Origin: Anaerolineales bacterium UBA6055
GTDB lineage: Bacteria > Chloroflexota > Anaerolineae > Aggregatilineales > Phototrophicaceae
DNA length: 64,000 nucleotides
Direction of reading: 5' to 3'
Assembly (NCBI GenBank): GCA_002428985.1
Contig: DIYL01000026.1
Span: 1 to 64,000 of the forward strand
Below, in pieces: positions 26,697 to 34,740 of the stretch. Position 1 is the stretch's first letter, and every line of letters begins with the position of its first letter. The notes under the pieces are model-generated. The model had not been told where the DNA came from. It searched no databases and saw only the letters and a list, made by a program, of their open reading frames with translations. The translations under genes and the position numbers were made by a program.

Positions 26697-28310
26697 TTAA
26701 TTAGACGATGAGATACCAACCGTTGCTGCATCACCCTCTGGTTGAACATCACCCAGACCAATACTTGCAATCATACGGTTGAGTGCAGCCATATATGCTT
26801 TCACGCTCGCGACAATAATATCGCCATCAGCGCCATAACCACCAAATGTACGCCCACCGTTTTCAGGAGAAATGCGTACAGTGACTTCTCCCAGTGCATC
26901 AATACCTTCGGTCACACTGTGCACACTATATTCAACTAAGACATTAGGCGCATTGATAATCATATCAACTGCACGATATGATGCATCAACAGGACCTGTA
27001 CCAACCGCTGCTATAACAGATTCTTCGCTATCTTGATTGACCAGTTTGACAGTTGCTGTTGGCATACCCATCGTCCCACTTGAGACTTGAATATCGACTA
27101 AACGGAAAAATTCTTGTGGTTTCTGTGCCTCTTCATCAGCGACAAGAGCTTCAAGATCAGCATCAGTTACTGTTTTCTTCGCATCCGCAAGTTTCTTGAA
27201 CCGTTTGAAGATTTCCATCAGGTCATCACCTTCAAAATCATAACCCAACTCTTGTAAGCGAACGCGCAACGCATGGCGACCACTATGTTTACCTAATACC
27301 AATCGACTTTGGTTCAGACCGACAGTTTCTGGTGTCATAATTTCGAATGTCTCAGCATTCTTCAATACACCATCTTGATGAATACCAGATTCATGTGCAA
27401 ACGCATTGTCACCAACAATAGCCTTATTTGGTTGTACAGGCATACCCATATAATTACGAACCATCCGGCTCGTCTTCATAATTTGCGTGGAGTCGATGTT
27501 TGTACGCAAATCGTAGTATTGTTTGCGTGTATGAATACCCATAACAACTTCTTCAAGACTGGTATTGCCAGCACGTTCACCGACACCATTGATCGTCACT
27601 TCAACCTGACGCACCCCTTTTTGCAGACCCGCCAACGTATTGGCAGTTGCTAATCCAAGGTCATTATGACAATGAACAGACCAAATAATGCCACTGCCAG
27701 ATCCAGCACCAGGGGTTTCATTGATGAGCATTTCAAGTGTTTCTGCCCACTCACTCGGCATAACATAGCCAACTGTATCCGGAATATTTAGGGTTGTCGC
27801 ACCACATTCAACTGCAACAGCACATGCTTGGATCAAATACTCTGTATCTGTTCGTCCCGCATCCATCGGACTGAATTCGACATCATCACATAGGCTCTTT
27901 GCCAAAGTAACTGCTTTACGAATACGTTCCAAGCCTTCTGCTTTATCAATCCGAAGCATTGCTAAGTGACTCGGCGATGTACCTAAGAAGGTATGAATAC
28001 GTGGTTTTGCCGCATCCTTAACCCCTTCCCATGCTGTCAAAATATCACTTTCAACAGCACGTGCCAGACCAGCGATTGAAGGGCCATCTTCGGTCCCAAC
28101 TTCCTTAGCAATACGTTGTACCGCTTTTAAATCATCAGGTGATGCCGCAGGAAAACCTGCTTCAATGACATCAACACCGAGACGCGAAAGTTGACGTGCA
28201 ATTTCTAACTTTTCAGCACTCGACAAGGTCGCACCGGGACTCTGTTCCCCATCGCGCAAGGTTGTATCAAAGATGATTACAGTATTTTCATCATATGTTC
28301 TCTCGACCAT
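26697..28310 (-). CDS. leuA: 2-isopropylmalate synthase
   Basis: About 537 residues. The catalytic TIM barrel has IIFDTTLRDGEQSPGATLS, the metal-binding WSVHCHNDLGLATANT and GVGERAGNTSLEEVVM. A C-terminal LeuA dimer/regulatory domain (about 400 on) is the usual leucine feedback site. I choose ATG 28310, with AAAGGA upstream; an in-frame TTG at 28346 would add 12 residues. It overlaps the end of a small leader-like ORF in another frame. Confidence 0.93.
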   Translation of the reverse strand: MVERTYDENTVIIFDTTLRDGEQSPGATLSSAEKLEIARQLSRLGVDVIEAGFPAASPDDLKAVQRIAKEVGTEDGPSIAGLARAVESDILTAWEGVKDAAKPRIHTFLGTSPSHLAMLRIDKAEGLERIRKAVTLAKSLCDDVEFSPMDAGRTDTEYLIQACAVAVECGATTLNIPDTVGYVMPSEWAETLEMLINETPGAGSGSGIIWSVHCHNDLGLATANTLAGLQKGVRQVEVTINGVGERAGNTSLEEVVMGIHTRKQYYDLRTNIDSTQIMKTSRMVRNYMGMPVQPNKAIVGDNAFAHESGIHQDGVLKNAETFEIMTPETVGLNQSRLVLGKHSGRHALRVRLQELGYDFEGDDLMEIFKRFKKLADAKKTVTDADLEALVADEEAQKPQEFFRLVDIQVSSGTMGMPTATVKLVNQDSEESVIAAVGTGPVDASYRAVDMIINAPNVLVEYSVHSVTEGIDALGEVTVRISPENGGRTFGGYGADGDIIVASVKAYMAALNRMIASIGLGDVQPEGDAATVGISSSN

Positions 28311-28395
28311 TTGGAGGTGTTCCTTTCGTGAAATTAAATCGGTCAAATTGCAAACATGTTAGGCTACTAAGGTCAACTAGACCATCTTCCGACAT
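28291..28395 (-). CDS. Candidate Leu-containing leader ORF before leuA
   Basis: 34 codons starting MSEDGLVDLSSLTCLQFDRF, with a near-ideal ribosome site (GAAGGAGGTG, seven bases before ATG 28395). Leu codons CTA, CTT, CTA and TTG fall within the first 15. It ends at TGA 28291, overlapping the leuA start in a different frame, so translation could be coupled. No intrinsic terminator is visible, so any control would be translational. It may instead be fortuitous. Confidence 0.4.
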   Translation of the reverse strand: MSEDGLVDLSSLTCLQFDRFNFTKGTPPNGRENI

Positions 28396-28449
28396 TCACT
28401 CACCTCCTTCCTGTCTAGAGATGACGACACTTACATCATCGTCTTCCAT
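28396..28449 (-). CDS. Candidate Val/Ile-containing leader ORF after ilvC
   Basis: 17 residues, MEDDDVSVVISRQEGGE, with GAGGA about nine bases upstream inside the ilvC end. The cluster V-S-V-V-I (GTA AGT GTC GTC ATC) would make a ribosome sensitive to branched-chain aminoacyl-tRNA. Its TGA directly abuts the ATG of the next small ORF. Confidence 0.4.
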   Translation of the reverse strand: MEDDDVSVVISRQEGGE

Positions 28450-28454
28450 TAGGT

Positions 28455-29465
28455 TTAGTCCTCTTGCTTGATATTTTTATCATCCAAGAACGGCATCATC
28501 TGACGTAAATCGGCACCGACGGTTTCAATTAATAGATCATGCTCTTGTTTACGGCGTGCATTGAAGTTTGGACGACCTTGTTTATTTTCTTCAATCCATG
28601 CTTGAGCAAACTCGCCATTTTGAATACGCTGCAACACGCCAGCCATTTCTTCTTTGATCGCTTCTTCAAATTGATCACCAACAACATAACCACCATGTTC
28701 TGCTGTATTGCTGACGCTGTACCACATATAGCTCAAGCCACCTTCATACAGGAGGTCAACAATCAGCTTGAGTTCATGTAAGCATTCAAAATATGCAATT
28801 TCAGGTTGATAACCGGCCTTAACAAGTGTTTCAAAACTGGCACGAATAAGAGCAGTTACCCCACCACATAAAACAACTTGTTCACCAAACAAATCTGTTT
28901 CAGTTTCTTCTTTGAATGTTGTCTCAATTACACCTGCGCGTGTACAACCAATTGCTTTTGCGTAGGCAAGTGCCATTGCATTCGCATTTCCGGTTGCATC
29001 TTGTTCAACAGCTACAAGCCCAGGCGTACCAGCACCTTCGGTAAATACTTCACGGACACGATGTCCCGGTGCTTTTGGTGCAACCATTGCAACATCAACA
29101 GTATCGGGTGGAACAATTTCTTTAAAGTGAATATTAAACCCATGTGCAAACATTAGCATCGCACCATCTTTCAGGTTTGGCGCAATATGTTCATCATAGA
29201 CAGATGCTTGTTTGGTATCAGGAATCAAAATCATCACGATGTCAGCTTTTGCTGTTGCCTCAGCCACAGTAAAAACTTCGAGTCCATCAGTCTCTGCTTT
29301 TGCCTTGCTCTTACTACCCTCATGCAAACCAATAATTACTTTTTGCCCATTATCATGCGCATTCAACGCATGAGCATGACCTTGGCTACCATAGCCAATA
29401 ACAGCAATTGTCTTGCCTTCTAGTAATGAAAGATCTGCATCTTTATCGTAATAAAGTGTTGCCAT
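28455..29465 (-). CDS. ilvC: Ketol-acid reductoisomerase (class I)
   Basis: 336 residues. The Rossmann motif is IAVIGYGSQGHAHALN and the cofactor loop is GLHEGSKSKAKAE. The knotted C-terminal domain has the metal ligands in ETETDLFGEQ and the ECLHELKLIVDLLYEGG run. It isomerises and reduces acetolactate/acetohydroxybutyrate for valine, leucine and isoleucine. It lies downstream of ilvN in the operon. Confidence 0.96.
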   Translation of the reverse strand: MATLYYDKDADLSLLEGKTIAVIGYGSQGHAHALNAHDNGQKVIIGLHEGSKSKAKAETDGLEVFTVAEATAKADIVMILIPDTKQASVYDEHIAPNLKDGAMLMFAHGFNIHFKEIVPPDTVDVAMVAPKAPGHRVREVFTEGAGTPGLVAVEQDATGNANAMALAYAKAIGCTRAGVIETTFKEETETDLFGEQVVLCGGVTALIRASFETLVKAGYQPEIAYFECLHELKLIVDLLYEGGLSYMWYSVSNTAEHGGYVVGDQFEEAIKEEMAGVLQRIQNGEFAQAWIEENKQGRPNFNARRKQEHDLLIETVGADLRQMMPFLDDKNIKQED

Positions 29466-29505
29466 TTAGAAAATTTCTCCCTACATAGAATATAAATTCG
29501 ATCAA

Positions 29506-29530
29506 GAGCAGTGGTTCATTTCCACTGCTC
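29506..29530. other. Intercistronic hairpin, ilvN-ilvC
   Basis: GAGCAGTGG and CCACTGCTC form a nine-pair stem with a seven-base loop. No T run follows on the minus strand, so it is likelier an RNA stability or processing element than a terminator. Confidence 0.5.
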
Positions 29531-29543
29531 GCTTATCACAATG

Positions 29544-30125
29544 TTAGATTATACGTCCATTACCATTGGTATTAACACCGGCAGTTGGTTGTGCAATTTC
29601 AGGACGTTTAAATTCAGTATCATGAATCCGTGTGCCACGCCCCATCGCAACCAACCCAGTCCGGATCATTTCGACAATACCAACAGGTCGGACTTCATCA
29701 ATAAACTGTTCGATCAATTCCTCAGTCCCCACCATTTCAAGGATAGCGACTTCTGGTCCCACATCAATAATCCGTGCAGGATAGCGATCACAAATTTCAG
29801 TAATCGTGTTCCGTGATTCGGCATCATCATTACGGACTTTAATCAGCGCAAGATCGCGGACGACATGAGGTTCCTCATCCAATATACGAACATCAACAAT
29901 ATTGACCAATTTCTGTAAATTTGTCGCAATGCGCGTCGCATATTCTTTACCAGCAACAACGCGAATTGTCATCCGTGACACATGTGGTTTGTGTGTCCGT
30001 CCCACCGTCAAGCTATCAATATTAAAAGCACGACGACGAAACAAACTCGCTACCCGATTAAGGACACCCGGTTCATTTTCAACTAATGCCACAACCGTAA
30101 TCTTGTTAGGTTTCTTCTCACTCAT
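29544..30125 (-). CDS. ilvN: Acetolactate synthase small (regulatory) subunit
   Basis: 193 residues. An ACT domain at the N-terminus (VVALVENEPGVLNRVASLFRR, FNIDSLTVG) is the valine feedback site. A C-terminal ALS_ss_C domain follows. Its ATG overlaps the ilvB stop by one base (TAATG), giving tight coupling with the catalytic subunit. Confidence 0.94.
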   Translation of the reverse strand: MSEKKPNKITVVALVENEPGVLNRVASLFRRRAFNIDSLTVGRTHKPHVSRMTIRVVAGKEYATRIATNLQKLVNIVDVRILDEEPHVVRDLALIKVRNDDAESRNTITEICDRYPARIIDVGPEVAILEMVGTEELIEQFIDEVRPVGIVEMIRTGLVAMGRGTRIHDTEFKRPEIAQPTAGVNTNGNGRII

Positions 30126-31831
30126 TATTGTATTTCTCCCGGTTTTGGACGACGTTTCATATCATGCAAATCAGCACCTGTTGGTACCATTGGATAGACC
30201 ATCTCTTCTTTTTCAACCACAAATTCAAGCAATACTGGGCCATCGATACTCCGAGCGTAGGCAACCGCGTCTTCTACTTCGTCACGTGATGTGATTTGTC
30301 GGGTTGGAATACCATAAGCTTCTGCCAACTTACAGAAGTCAGGATTAAACATTGGCGTAGATTGATAACGTTTATCATAGAAGAGTTCTTGCCATTGGCG
30401 AACCATCCCCAAGAAGTTGTTATTAATGATTGCGATATTTACATTCACGTTTTCCTGTGCGGCAGTCGCCAATTCGCACAGTGTCATTTGGAATCCACCA
30501 TCACCAACAATTGCCCAAACTTCTTCTTCTGGCATGCCGAATTTAGCACCAATAGCCGCGGGGAAACCAAATCCCATTGTGCCTAGCCCACCACTAGTTA
30601 GCATTGTTGATGGGCGTTGATGCGGGTAATATTGCGCCTCTAACATTTGGTGCTGTCCTACATCAGATACTGTAATTGCATCTCCAGAGGTATGTTTCCA
30701 AATATCGTTAATAACTTGTGCCGCCAGCAGTTTACCCTGCGAATCATGATTCAGAATATCACGTTCGTTAGAGTCTTCTAGCCAATCGCGAATTTGTCCA
30801 ATCCACTGTGGATGTGATTTTTCTTGGAGCTTTGGCAACATCTGACGCAACACCGTTTTTAAGTCGCCAGCAATCCCTACATCAACTTTTACATTCTTAT
30901 TCAGCTCAGAGCGATCAATATCAATATGAATTTTCTTTGAATTAACCGCATATGTTTTTAAATTACCTGTTACGCGATCATCAAATCTCATTCCAAGCGC
31001 AATCAACAAATCTGCCTCTTGGATTGCCAAGTTAGATGATGCTTCACCGTGCATCCCCATCATTCCCACAACCAGAGGATGATCTTCGGGCATATTGCCT
31101 TTGCCCAACAAAGTCAGTGTAACTGGAATTTGTGCACGTTCTGAAAGTTCACGCAACTCTTGAGTCGCACCAGACATAGTGATACCGTGTCCAGCGAGAA
31201 TTACAGGACGTTCCGCCTCTTGGATAAGCTTCAAGGCTTCATCTACATCTGTTTCCACAGCACTAGAAGGTGGACGATACCCCGGTAAAACAATATCCTC
31301 CTCAGGATACACAAATTCAGTTAAGGCGTTTTGTACATCTTTAGGTACATCAACTAAAACAGGACCTGGACGACCCGTTCGCGCAATATGAAACGCTTCT
31401 TTCATAACATAGGCAAGATCGTTCACATCTGTTACCAGATAATTATGCTTAGTCACTGGCAATGTCACACCTGTCACATCCGTTTCTTGGAATGCATCAG
31501 ATCCAATTGCGCCAGTCGGAACTTGACCCGTAATTGCAACAATTGGAGACGAATCCATCATCGCAGTTGCCAATCCAGTGACCAAGTTTGTAGCACCTGG
31601 ACCACTCGTTGCAATACAGACACCGACACGACCAGTCGCCCGTGCATATCCATCAGCCATATGTGATGCACCTTGCTCATGACGGACAAGTACGTGGTGG
31701 ACTTGATCACGATATTTCGTCATTGCATCGTATGTTGGCAAAATCGCGCCACCAGGATAGCCAAATATTACATCGACCTGTTCCCGTATGAGGCATTCCA
31801 TTATAATTTCTGAACCTTTAAGTTGCATCAT
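30125..31831 (-). CDS. ilvB: Acetolactate synthase large (catalytic) subunit
   Basis: 568 residues, a thiamine-diphosphate enzyme. It has the catalytic Glu region FGYPGGAILP, RHEQGASHMADGYARATG and the ThDP/Mg motif GDGGFQMTLCELATA with INNNFLGMVRQWQ. It makes acetolactate from pyruvate or acetohydroxybutyrate from pyruvate and 2-oxobutyrate. Confidence 0.96.
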   Translation of the reverse strand: MMQLKGSEIIMECLIREQVDVIFGYPGGAILPTYDAMTKYRDQVHHVLVRHEQGASHMADGYARATGRVGVCIATSGPGATNLVTGLATAMMDSSPIVAITGQVPTGAIGSDAFQETDVTGVTLPVTKHNYLVTDVNDLAYVMKEAFHIARTGRPGPVLVDVPKDVQNALTEFVYPEEDIVLPGYRPPSSAVETDVDEALKLIQEAERPVILAGHGITMSGATQELRELSERAQIPVTLTLLGKGNMPEDHPLVVGMMGMHGEASSNLAIQEADLLIALGMRFDDRVTGNLKTYAVNSKKIHIDIDRSELNKNVKVDVGIAGDLKTVLRQMLPKLQEKSHPQWIGQIRDWLEDSNERDILNHDSQGKLLAAQVINDIWKHTSGDAITVSDVGQHQMLEAQYYPHQRPSTMLTSGGLGTMGFGFPAAIGAKFGMPEEEVWAIVGDGGFQMTLCELATAAQENVNVNIAIINNNFLGMVRQWQELFYDKRYQSTPMFNPDFCKLAEAYGIPTRQITSRDEVEDAVAYARSIDGPVLLEFVVEKEEMVYPMVPTGADLHDMKRRPKPGEIQ

Positions 31832-31869
31832 TTACTCCCAATAAAACCACACACAGTTTAATACTAAGG

Positions 31870-32787
31870 TTAATTAACGTGTGTCAACCAACCAAACTTA
31901 TCTGGTTTTTCACCAGCCGTTATCGCAAAAAATTCTGACTGAACAGCCTCTGTAATTGGACCGCGAGAACCTGAGCCTACAGGAATACGGTCTACGGACT
32001 TCACAGGTGTAACCTCTGCGGCGGTACCCGTGAAGAAAATTTCATCTGCCATATAAAGCATTTCTCGTGCTATAGGTTGGTAGCGAACTTCAACACCCTG
32101 ATCTTTAAGAATCGTGAGAGCACTGTCTCGTGTAATCCCCATAAGAATTGACGACCACGCCCCCGGTGTGTACACAACACCATCAAGCACAACAAAGATA
32201 TTCTCTCCTGCACCTTCACTAACATAGCCGTTGACATCTAGAGCAATACCTTCTTGGAAACCATTATCATGTGCCTCCATACTCACAAATTGGCTATTTA
32301 CATAATTGCCACCAGCTTTAACTAATGCCATATGTGTGTCTGGTGCCATCCGACGAAAAGAGCTGATTTGCACATCAACACCTTGTTCAATCGCCTCTGC
32401 CCCAAGATAACGTCCCCATTCTAATGTAAAGATTACGGCCTCGGTTTGAGTACGCTTGCGACCCTCAAGACCTAATGCACCACTGCCGCGAAATATAATT
32501 GGGCGAATATAACATGAACTGTGATTATTCTTTTTGACAGTCTCAAGTACAGCTTTATCAATATCATCTGCCGTATAATCGTGCTCTATACGCATGATTT
32601 TTGCACCATGCATCAACCGTTCGGAGTGTTCACGTAAGCGGAATACAGCAGGTCCTTTATCCGTTTCATAAGCTCGAATCCCTTCAAACACACTCGAACC
32701 ATAATGTAATGCGTGTGCACTTACATGCACATTCGCATCTTCCCACTTTACAAATTCACCGTTACGCCAAATCCATTCAGCTGTCAT
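31870..32787 (-). CDS. ilvE: Branched-chain amino acid aminotransferase
   Basis: 305 residues, fold-type IV PLP aminotransferase. HALHYGSSVFEGIRAYET, the lysine-bearing LVKAGGNYVNS and SEGAGENIFVV are typical of class IIIa BCATs. It performs the last transamination for Val, Leu and Ile. It is the first structural gene after a roughly 400-base attenuator leader; GAGGGGCAATATA is the ribosome site. BCATs can also transaminate the keto acid of the methionine salvage pathway. Confidence 0.95.
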   Translation of the reverse strand: MTAEWIWRNGEFVKWEDANVHVSAHALHYGSSVFEGIRAYETDKGPAVFRLREHSERLMHGAKIMRIEHDYTADDIDKAVLETVKKNNHSSCYIRPIIFRGSGALGLEGRKRTQTEAVIFTLEWGRYLGAEAIEQGVDVQISSFRRMAPDTHMALVKAGGNYVNSQFVSMEAHDNGFQEGIALDVNGYVSEGAGENIFVVLDGVVYTPGAWSSILMGITRDSALTILKDQGVEVRYQPIAREMLYMADEIFFTGTAAEVTPVKSVDRIPVGSGSRGPITEAVQSEFFAITAGEKPDKFGWLTHVN

Positions 32788-32816
32788 TATATTGCCCCTC
32801 TATCAAATAAACTCAT

Positions 32817-32871
32817 AAATAAAAACACGCTTGTACTCTCTAAATTAACTCTTTTTCGAGGACAAGCGTGT
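32817..32871 (-). terminator. Second leader terminator before ilvE
   Basis: On the minus strand ACACGCTTGT pairs perfectly with ACAAGCGTGT (10 bp) and is followed by TTTTTATTT. It sits about 30 bases upstream of ilvE. The 5' arm lies inside the last codons of the Met-rich ORF, so translation of that ORF would interfere with the stem. Confidence 0.75.
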
Positions 32872-33006
32872 GATTCCTGTAAACGCTGATTGTTGTGACA
32901 TGTGATATGCCATCGCAAAACGAGACATATGACAATACATCATATGTGGTGGTTTTGCGGTGTTATTTTTTTGATTATTACGCATCATATTTTGTAATGT
33001 CATCAT
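32845..33006 (-). CDS. Candidate Met-rich leader ORF
   Basis: 53 codons between the two terminators. It starts MMTLQNMMRNNQK and continues HMMYCHMSRFAMAYHM, giving nine methionines. The ribosome site is weak (AAAGACTGTGATAG). Part of the Met density comes from CATATG repeats inside the strong hairpin it spans, so it may be fortuitous. Its stop falls in the loop of the second terminator, a position that would let translating ribosomes block that terminator. Confidence 0.35.
   Translation of the reverse strand: MMTLQNMMRNNQKNNTAKPPHMMYCHMSRFAMAYHMSQQSAFTGITRLSSKKS
32914..32959 (-). promoter_or_regulatory. Long leader hairpin between the two attenuators
   Basis: CGCAAAAC (32914-32921) pairs with GTTTTGCG (32952-32959), and inside it ACATATGA (32925-32932) pairs with TCATATGT (32940-32947): two perfect eight-pair stems around a seven-base loop. 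It may be a pause or a 1:2-type structure for the second terminator. Confidence 0.65.
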
Positions 33007-33024
33007 CTATCACAGTCTTTAATT

Positions 33025-33054
33025 AAAAAAGCCCCCCAAGGCTTGGGAGGCTTT
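33025..33054 (-). terminator. Attenuator terminator of the ilv-leu operon
   Basis: On the minus strand AAAGCCTCCCAAG pairs with CTTGGGGGGCTTT, followed by TTTTTT. It lies about 40 bases after the stop of the Leu/Ile/Val-rich leader peptide. The 5' half contains CCCAAGCC, which can instead pair with GGCTTGGG just after the leader stop. Confidence 0.9.
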
Positions 33055-33082
33055 ATTTTGCATTTTCTAGTGCATTCACCAA

Positions 33083-33090
33083 CCCAAGCC
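33083..33090 (-). promoter_or_regulatory. Antiterminator segment of the ilv-leu attenuator
   Basis: GGCTTGGG on the minus strand, one base after the leader stop codon. It is perfectly complementary to CCCAAGCC in the terminator's 5' arm (33040-33047). The overlapping GGTTG (33080-33084) can pair with CAACC inside the leader reading frame (33133-33137), a weak competing 1:2 stem. Confidence 0.8.
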
Positions 33091-33091
33091 G

Positions 33092-33166
33092 TCATAACCC
33101 GCTAATAATGACGAGTACCACAAGAATAATGAGGTTGACTAGGTTAAGTGATAATGCCTTACGCAT
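33092..33166 (-). CDS. Leader peptide of the ilv-leu operon (Leu/Ile/Val-rich)
   Basis: 24 residues from ATG 33166, with CAGGAA as ribosome site. It begins MRKALSLNLVNL and ends VLVIISGL: seven Leu, four Val and four Ile, 15 of 24 residues. It follows a promoter by about 30 bases and precedes an antiterminator and terminator, as in the E. coli ilv leaders. Ribosome stalling when charged Leu-, Val- or Ile-tRNA is scarce should allow read-through into ilvE and the whole operon. Confidence 0.9.
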   Translation of the reverse strand: MRKALSLNLVNLIILVVLVIISGL

Positions 33167-33199
33167 GTTAGTTCCTGAAAATTTTACGTATTGCTCATA

Positions 33200-33228
33200 A
33201 GGCTACCCAACTTTGCAAAAGCTGTCAA
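33200..33228 (-). promoter_or_regulatory. Promoter of the ilv-leu operon
   Basis: On the minus strand a consensus -35 TTGACA (33223-33228) is followed by 17 bp and a weaker -10, TAGCCT (33200-33205). Transcription should start near 33193, about 27 bases before the leader peptide. Confidence 0.75.
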
Positions 33229-33235
33229 GTCATGG

Positions 33236-33272
33236 ACTCTATGAATTTCATATGTTCTAAAATTCATAGAGT
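33236..33272. promoter_or_regulatory. Perfect 13-bp inverted repeat upstream of the ilv-leu promoter
   Basis: ACTCTATGAATTT (33236-33248) and AAATTCATAGAGT (33260-33272) with an 11-base spacer, ending eight bases upstream of the -35 box. No T run follows on either strand close enough for a good terminator. It could be an operator for a dimeric regulator, or a hairpin ending the argH message. Confidence 0.55.
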
Positions 33273-33303
33273 ATAACGTTGTTTTATTAGGCATTTTGCA
33301 CAA

Positions 33304-34674
33304 TTAATTATTCAACATAGATTTAGCGAGTTCAATTTGACGTTTCACAGCAGATGGTGCAGTTCCGCCATCGACCGAACGTTGCTGAACGGATTGTGCA
33401 AAGTTGAACACCTCATACACATCTTCGTCAAACAGATCGGAAATTTCCGTGAATTTTTCCAGTGGGATCTCTGACATCTTAATACCAGATGTTGATGCGG
33501 TACGTACAACTTCTCCAACAACATGGTGTGCTTGTCGGAATGGTAATCCTTTGCGAACAAGGTAATCTGCGATGTCTGTAGCTAATAGTTCTTCACCTAA
33601 TGCTTGTTCCATTTTTTCTGGATTGATGTTCAATGTCTTGACAATTGCAATAACTACAGGCAACAGCTTGAACATCATATCAAATGAGTCAAATAAGGCT
33701 TCTTTATCTTCTTGTAAATCTTTGTTGTAACCACTGGGCAAGCCTTTTAAAGTTGCAAGGAATCCCGTTAGATTACCGATCAAGCGCCCTGCTTTACCGC
33801 GCATTAACTCCATTGGATCAGCATTCCGTTTTTGGGGCATCAAACTCGAGCCTGTACTGTATCGGTCATTTAGGGTGATGTAGGCGAACAATGGATTACT
33901 GTAGATAATAATATCTTCAGCAAGTCGACTTAAATGTGTCGCGCATAGTGACATAACATAAAGTAAATCAGCTACAAAATCACGGTCACTCACAGAGTCA
34001 AGGCTATTTTGACTATACAAAATAAAATCTAGTTCATTGACTAACAAATCACGATCTATCGGGAATGGATTCCCGGCTAATGCACCAGATCCAAGAGGTA
34101 ACACAGCGATTCTGCCTCGTGCTGACTGTAAACGATCCCGATCGCGATTTAGCATCCAGAAAAAACTCATCAACCAGTGTGCCACAGTAATAGGTTGCGC
34201 AGGTTGCATATGAGTATAACCCGGCAATAGCGTTTCTGTATGATCTTCTGATACATCAATCAATGTCTCTTGCAAAGTCAACAATATCTCATCCAATACA
34301 TCAGTTTGGCGCATCGCCCAAAGTCGAAAATCTGTTGCAACTTGATCATTACGACTCCGTCCAGTATGCAACTTGCCCCCAACATCACCCACGATTTCTG
34401 TCAATCGTCGTTCAACTGCTGTATGAATGTCCTCATCACCCTCTTTAAGCTCAAATGTATCAGATTCAAATTCATCTAATACTTGCTTTAAACCTGCAAT
34501 AATTTTTTCGGATTCGTCCGATGTTATGACACCAGCTTTTGCAATAGCTTTTGCATAGGCCATACTACCTTCAATATCTTCCCGATAAAACCGAATATCG
34601 AATCCAATACTATCATTCAGAGCTTGCAAATCACCATCAGTCGGCTCGGAAAACCGTCCACCCCATAAACTCAT
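33304..34674 (-). CDS. argH: Argininosuccinate lyase
   Basis: 456 residues of the fumarase/aspartase superfamily. SLWGGRFSEPTD, HTGRSRNDQVATD, TVAHWLMSFFW and the catalytic loop GSSLMPQKRNADPMEL are diagnostic. It cleaves argininosuccinate to arginine and fumarate. I place the start at ATG 34674, which has AGGGAGATAGAATAT upstream; the longer frame from 34719 would run into the intercistronic hairpin. It is downstream of argG. Confidence 0.95.
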   Translation of the reverse strand: MSLWGGRFSEPTDGDLQALNDSIGFDIRFYREDIEGSMAYAKAIAKAGVITSDESEKIIAGLKQVLDEFESDTFELKEGDEDIHTAVERRLTEIVGDVGGKLHTGRSRNDQVATDFRLWAMRQTDVLDEILLTLQETLIDVSEDHTETLLPGYTHMQPAQPITVAHWLMSFFWMLNRDRDRLQSARGRIAVLPLGSGALAGNPFPIDRDLLVNELDFILYSQNSLDSVSDRDFVADLLYVMSLCATHLSRLAEDIIIYSNPLFAYITLNDRYSTGSSLMPQKRNADPMELMRGKAGRLIGNLTGFLATLKGLPSGYNKDLQEDKEALFDSFDMMFKLLPVVIAIVKTLNINPEKMEQALGEELLATDIADYLVRKGLPFRQAHHVVGEVVRTASTSGIKMSEIPLEKFTEISDLFDEDVYEVFNFAQSVQQRSVDGGTAPSAVKRQIELAKSMLNN

Positions 34675-34693
34675 ATATTCTATCTCCCTAATC

Positions 34694-34717
34694 AAAAAGG
34701 GCGCATCAACTGCGCCC
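34694..34717 (-). terminator. Intercistronic terminator between argG and argH
   Basis: On the minus strand GGGCGCA-GTTGA-TGCGCCC is followed by TTTTT. It lies between the two genes of one pathway and would lower argH expression relative to argG unless read-through or another promoter operates. Confidence 0.7.
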
Positions 34718-34740
34718 AAATTTCTGTATGTATACGAAAA

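Noticed and set aside
32788..33303. T-box riboswitch upstream of ilvE
   Set aside because: No T-box core sequence or specifier stem is visible; the leader peptide, antiterminator and terminator explain the region.
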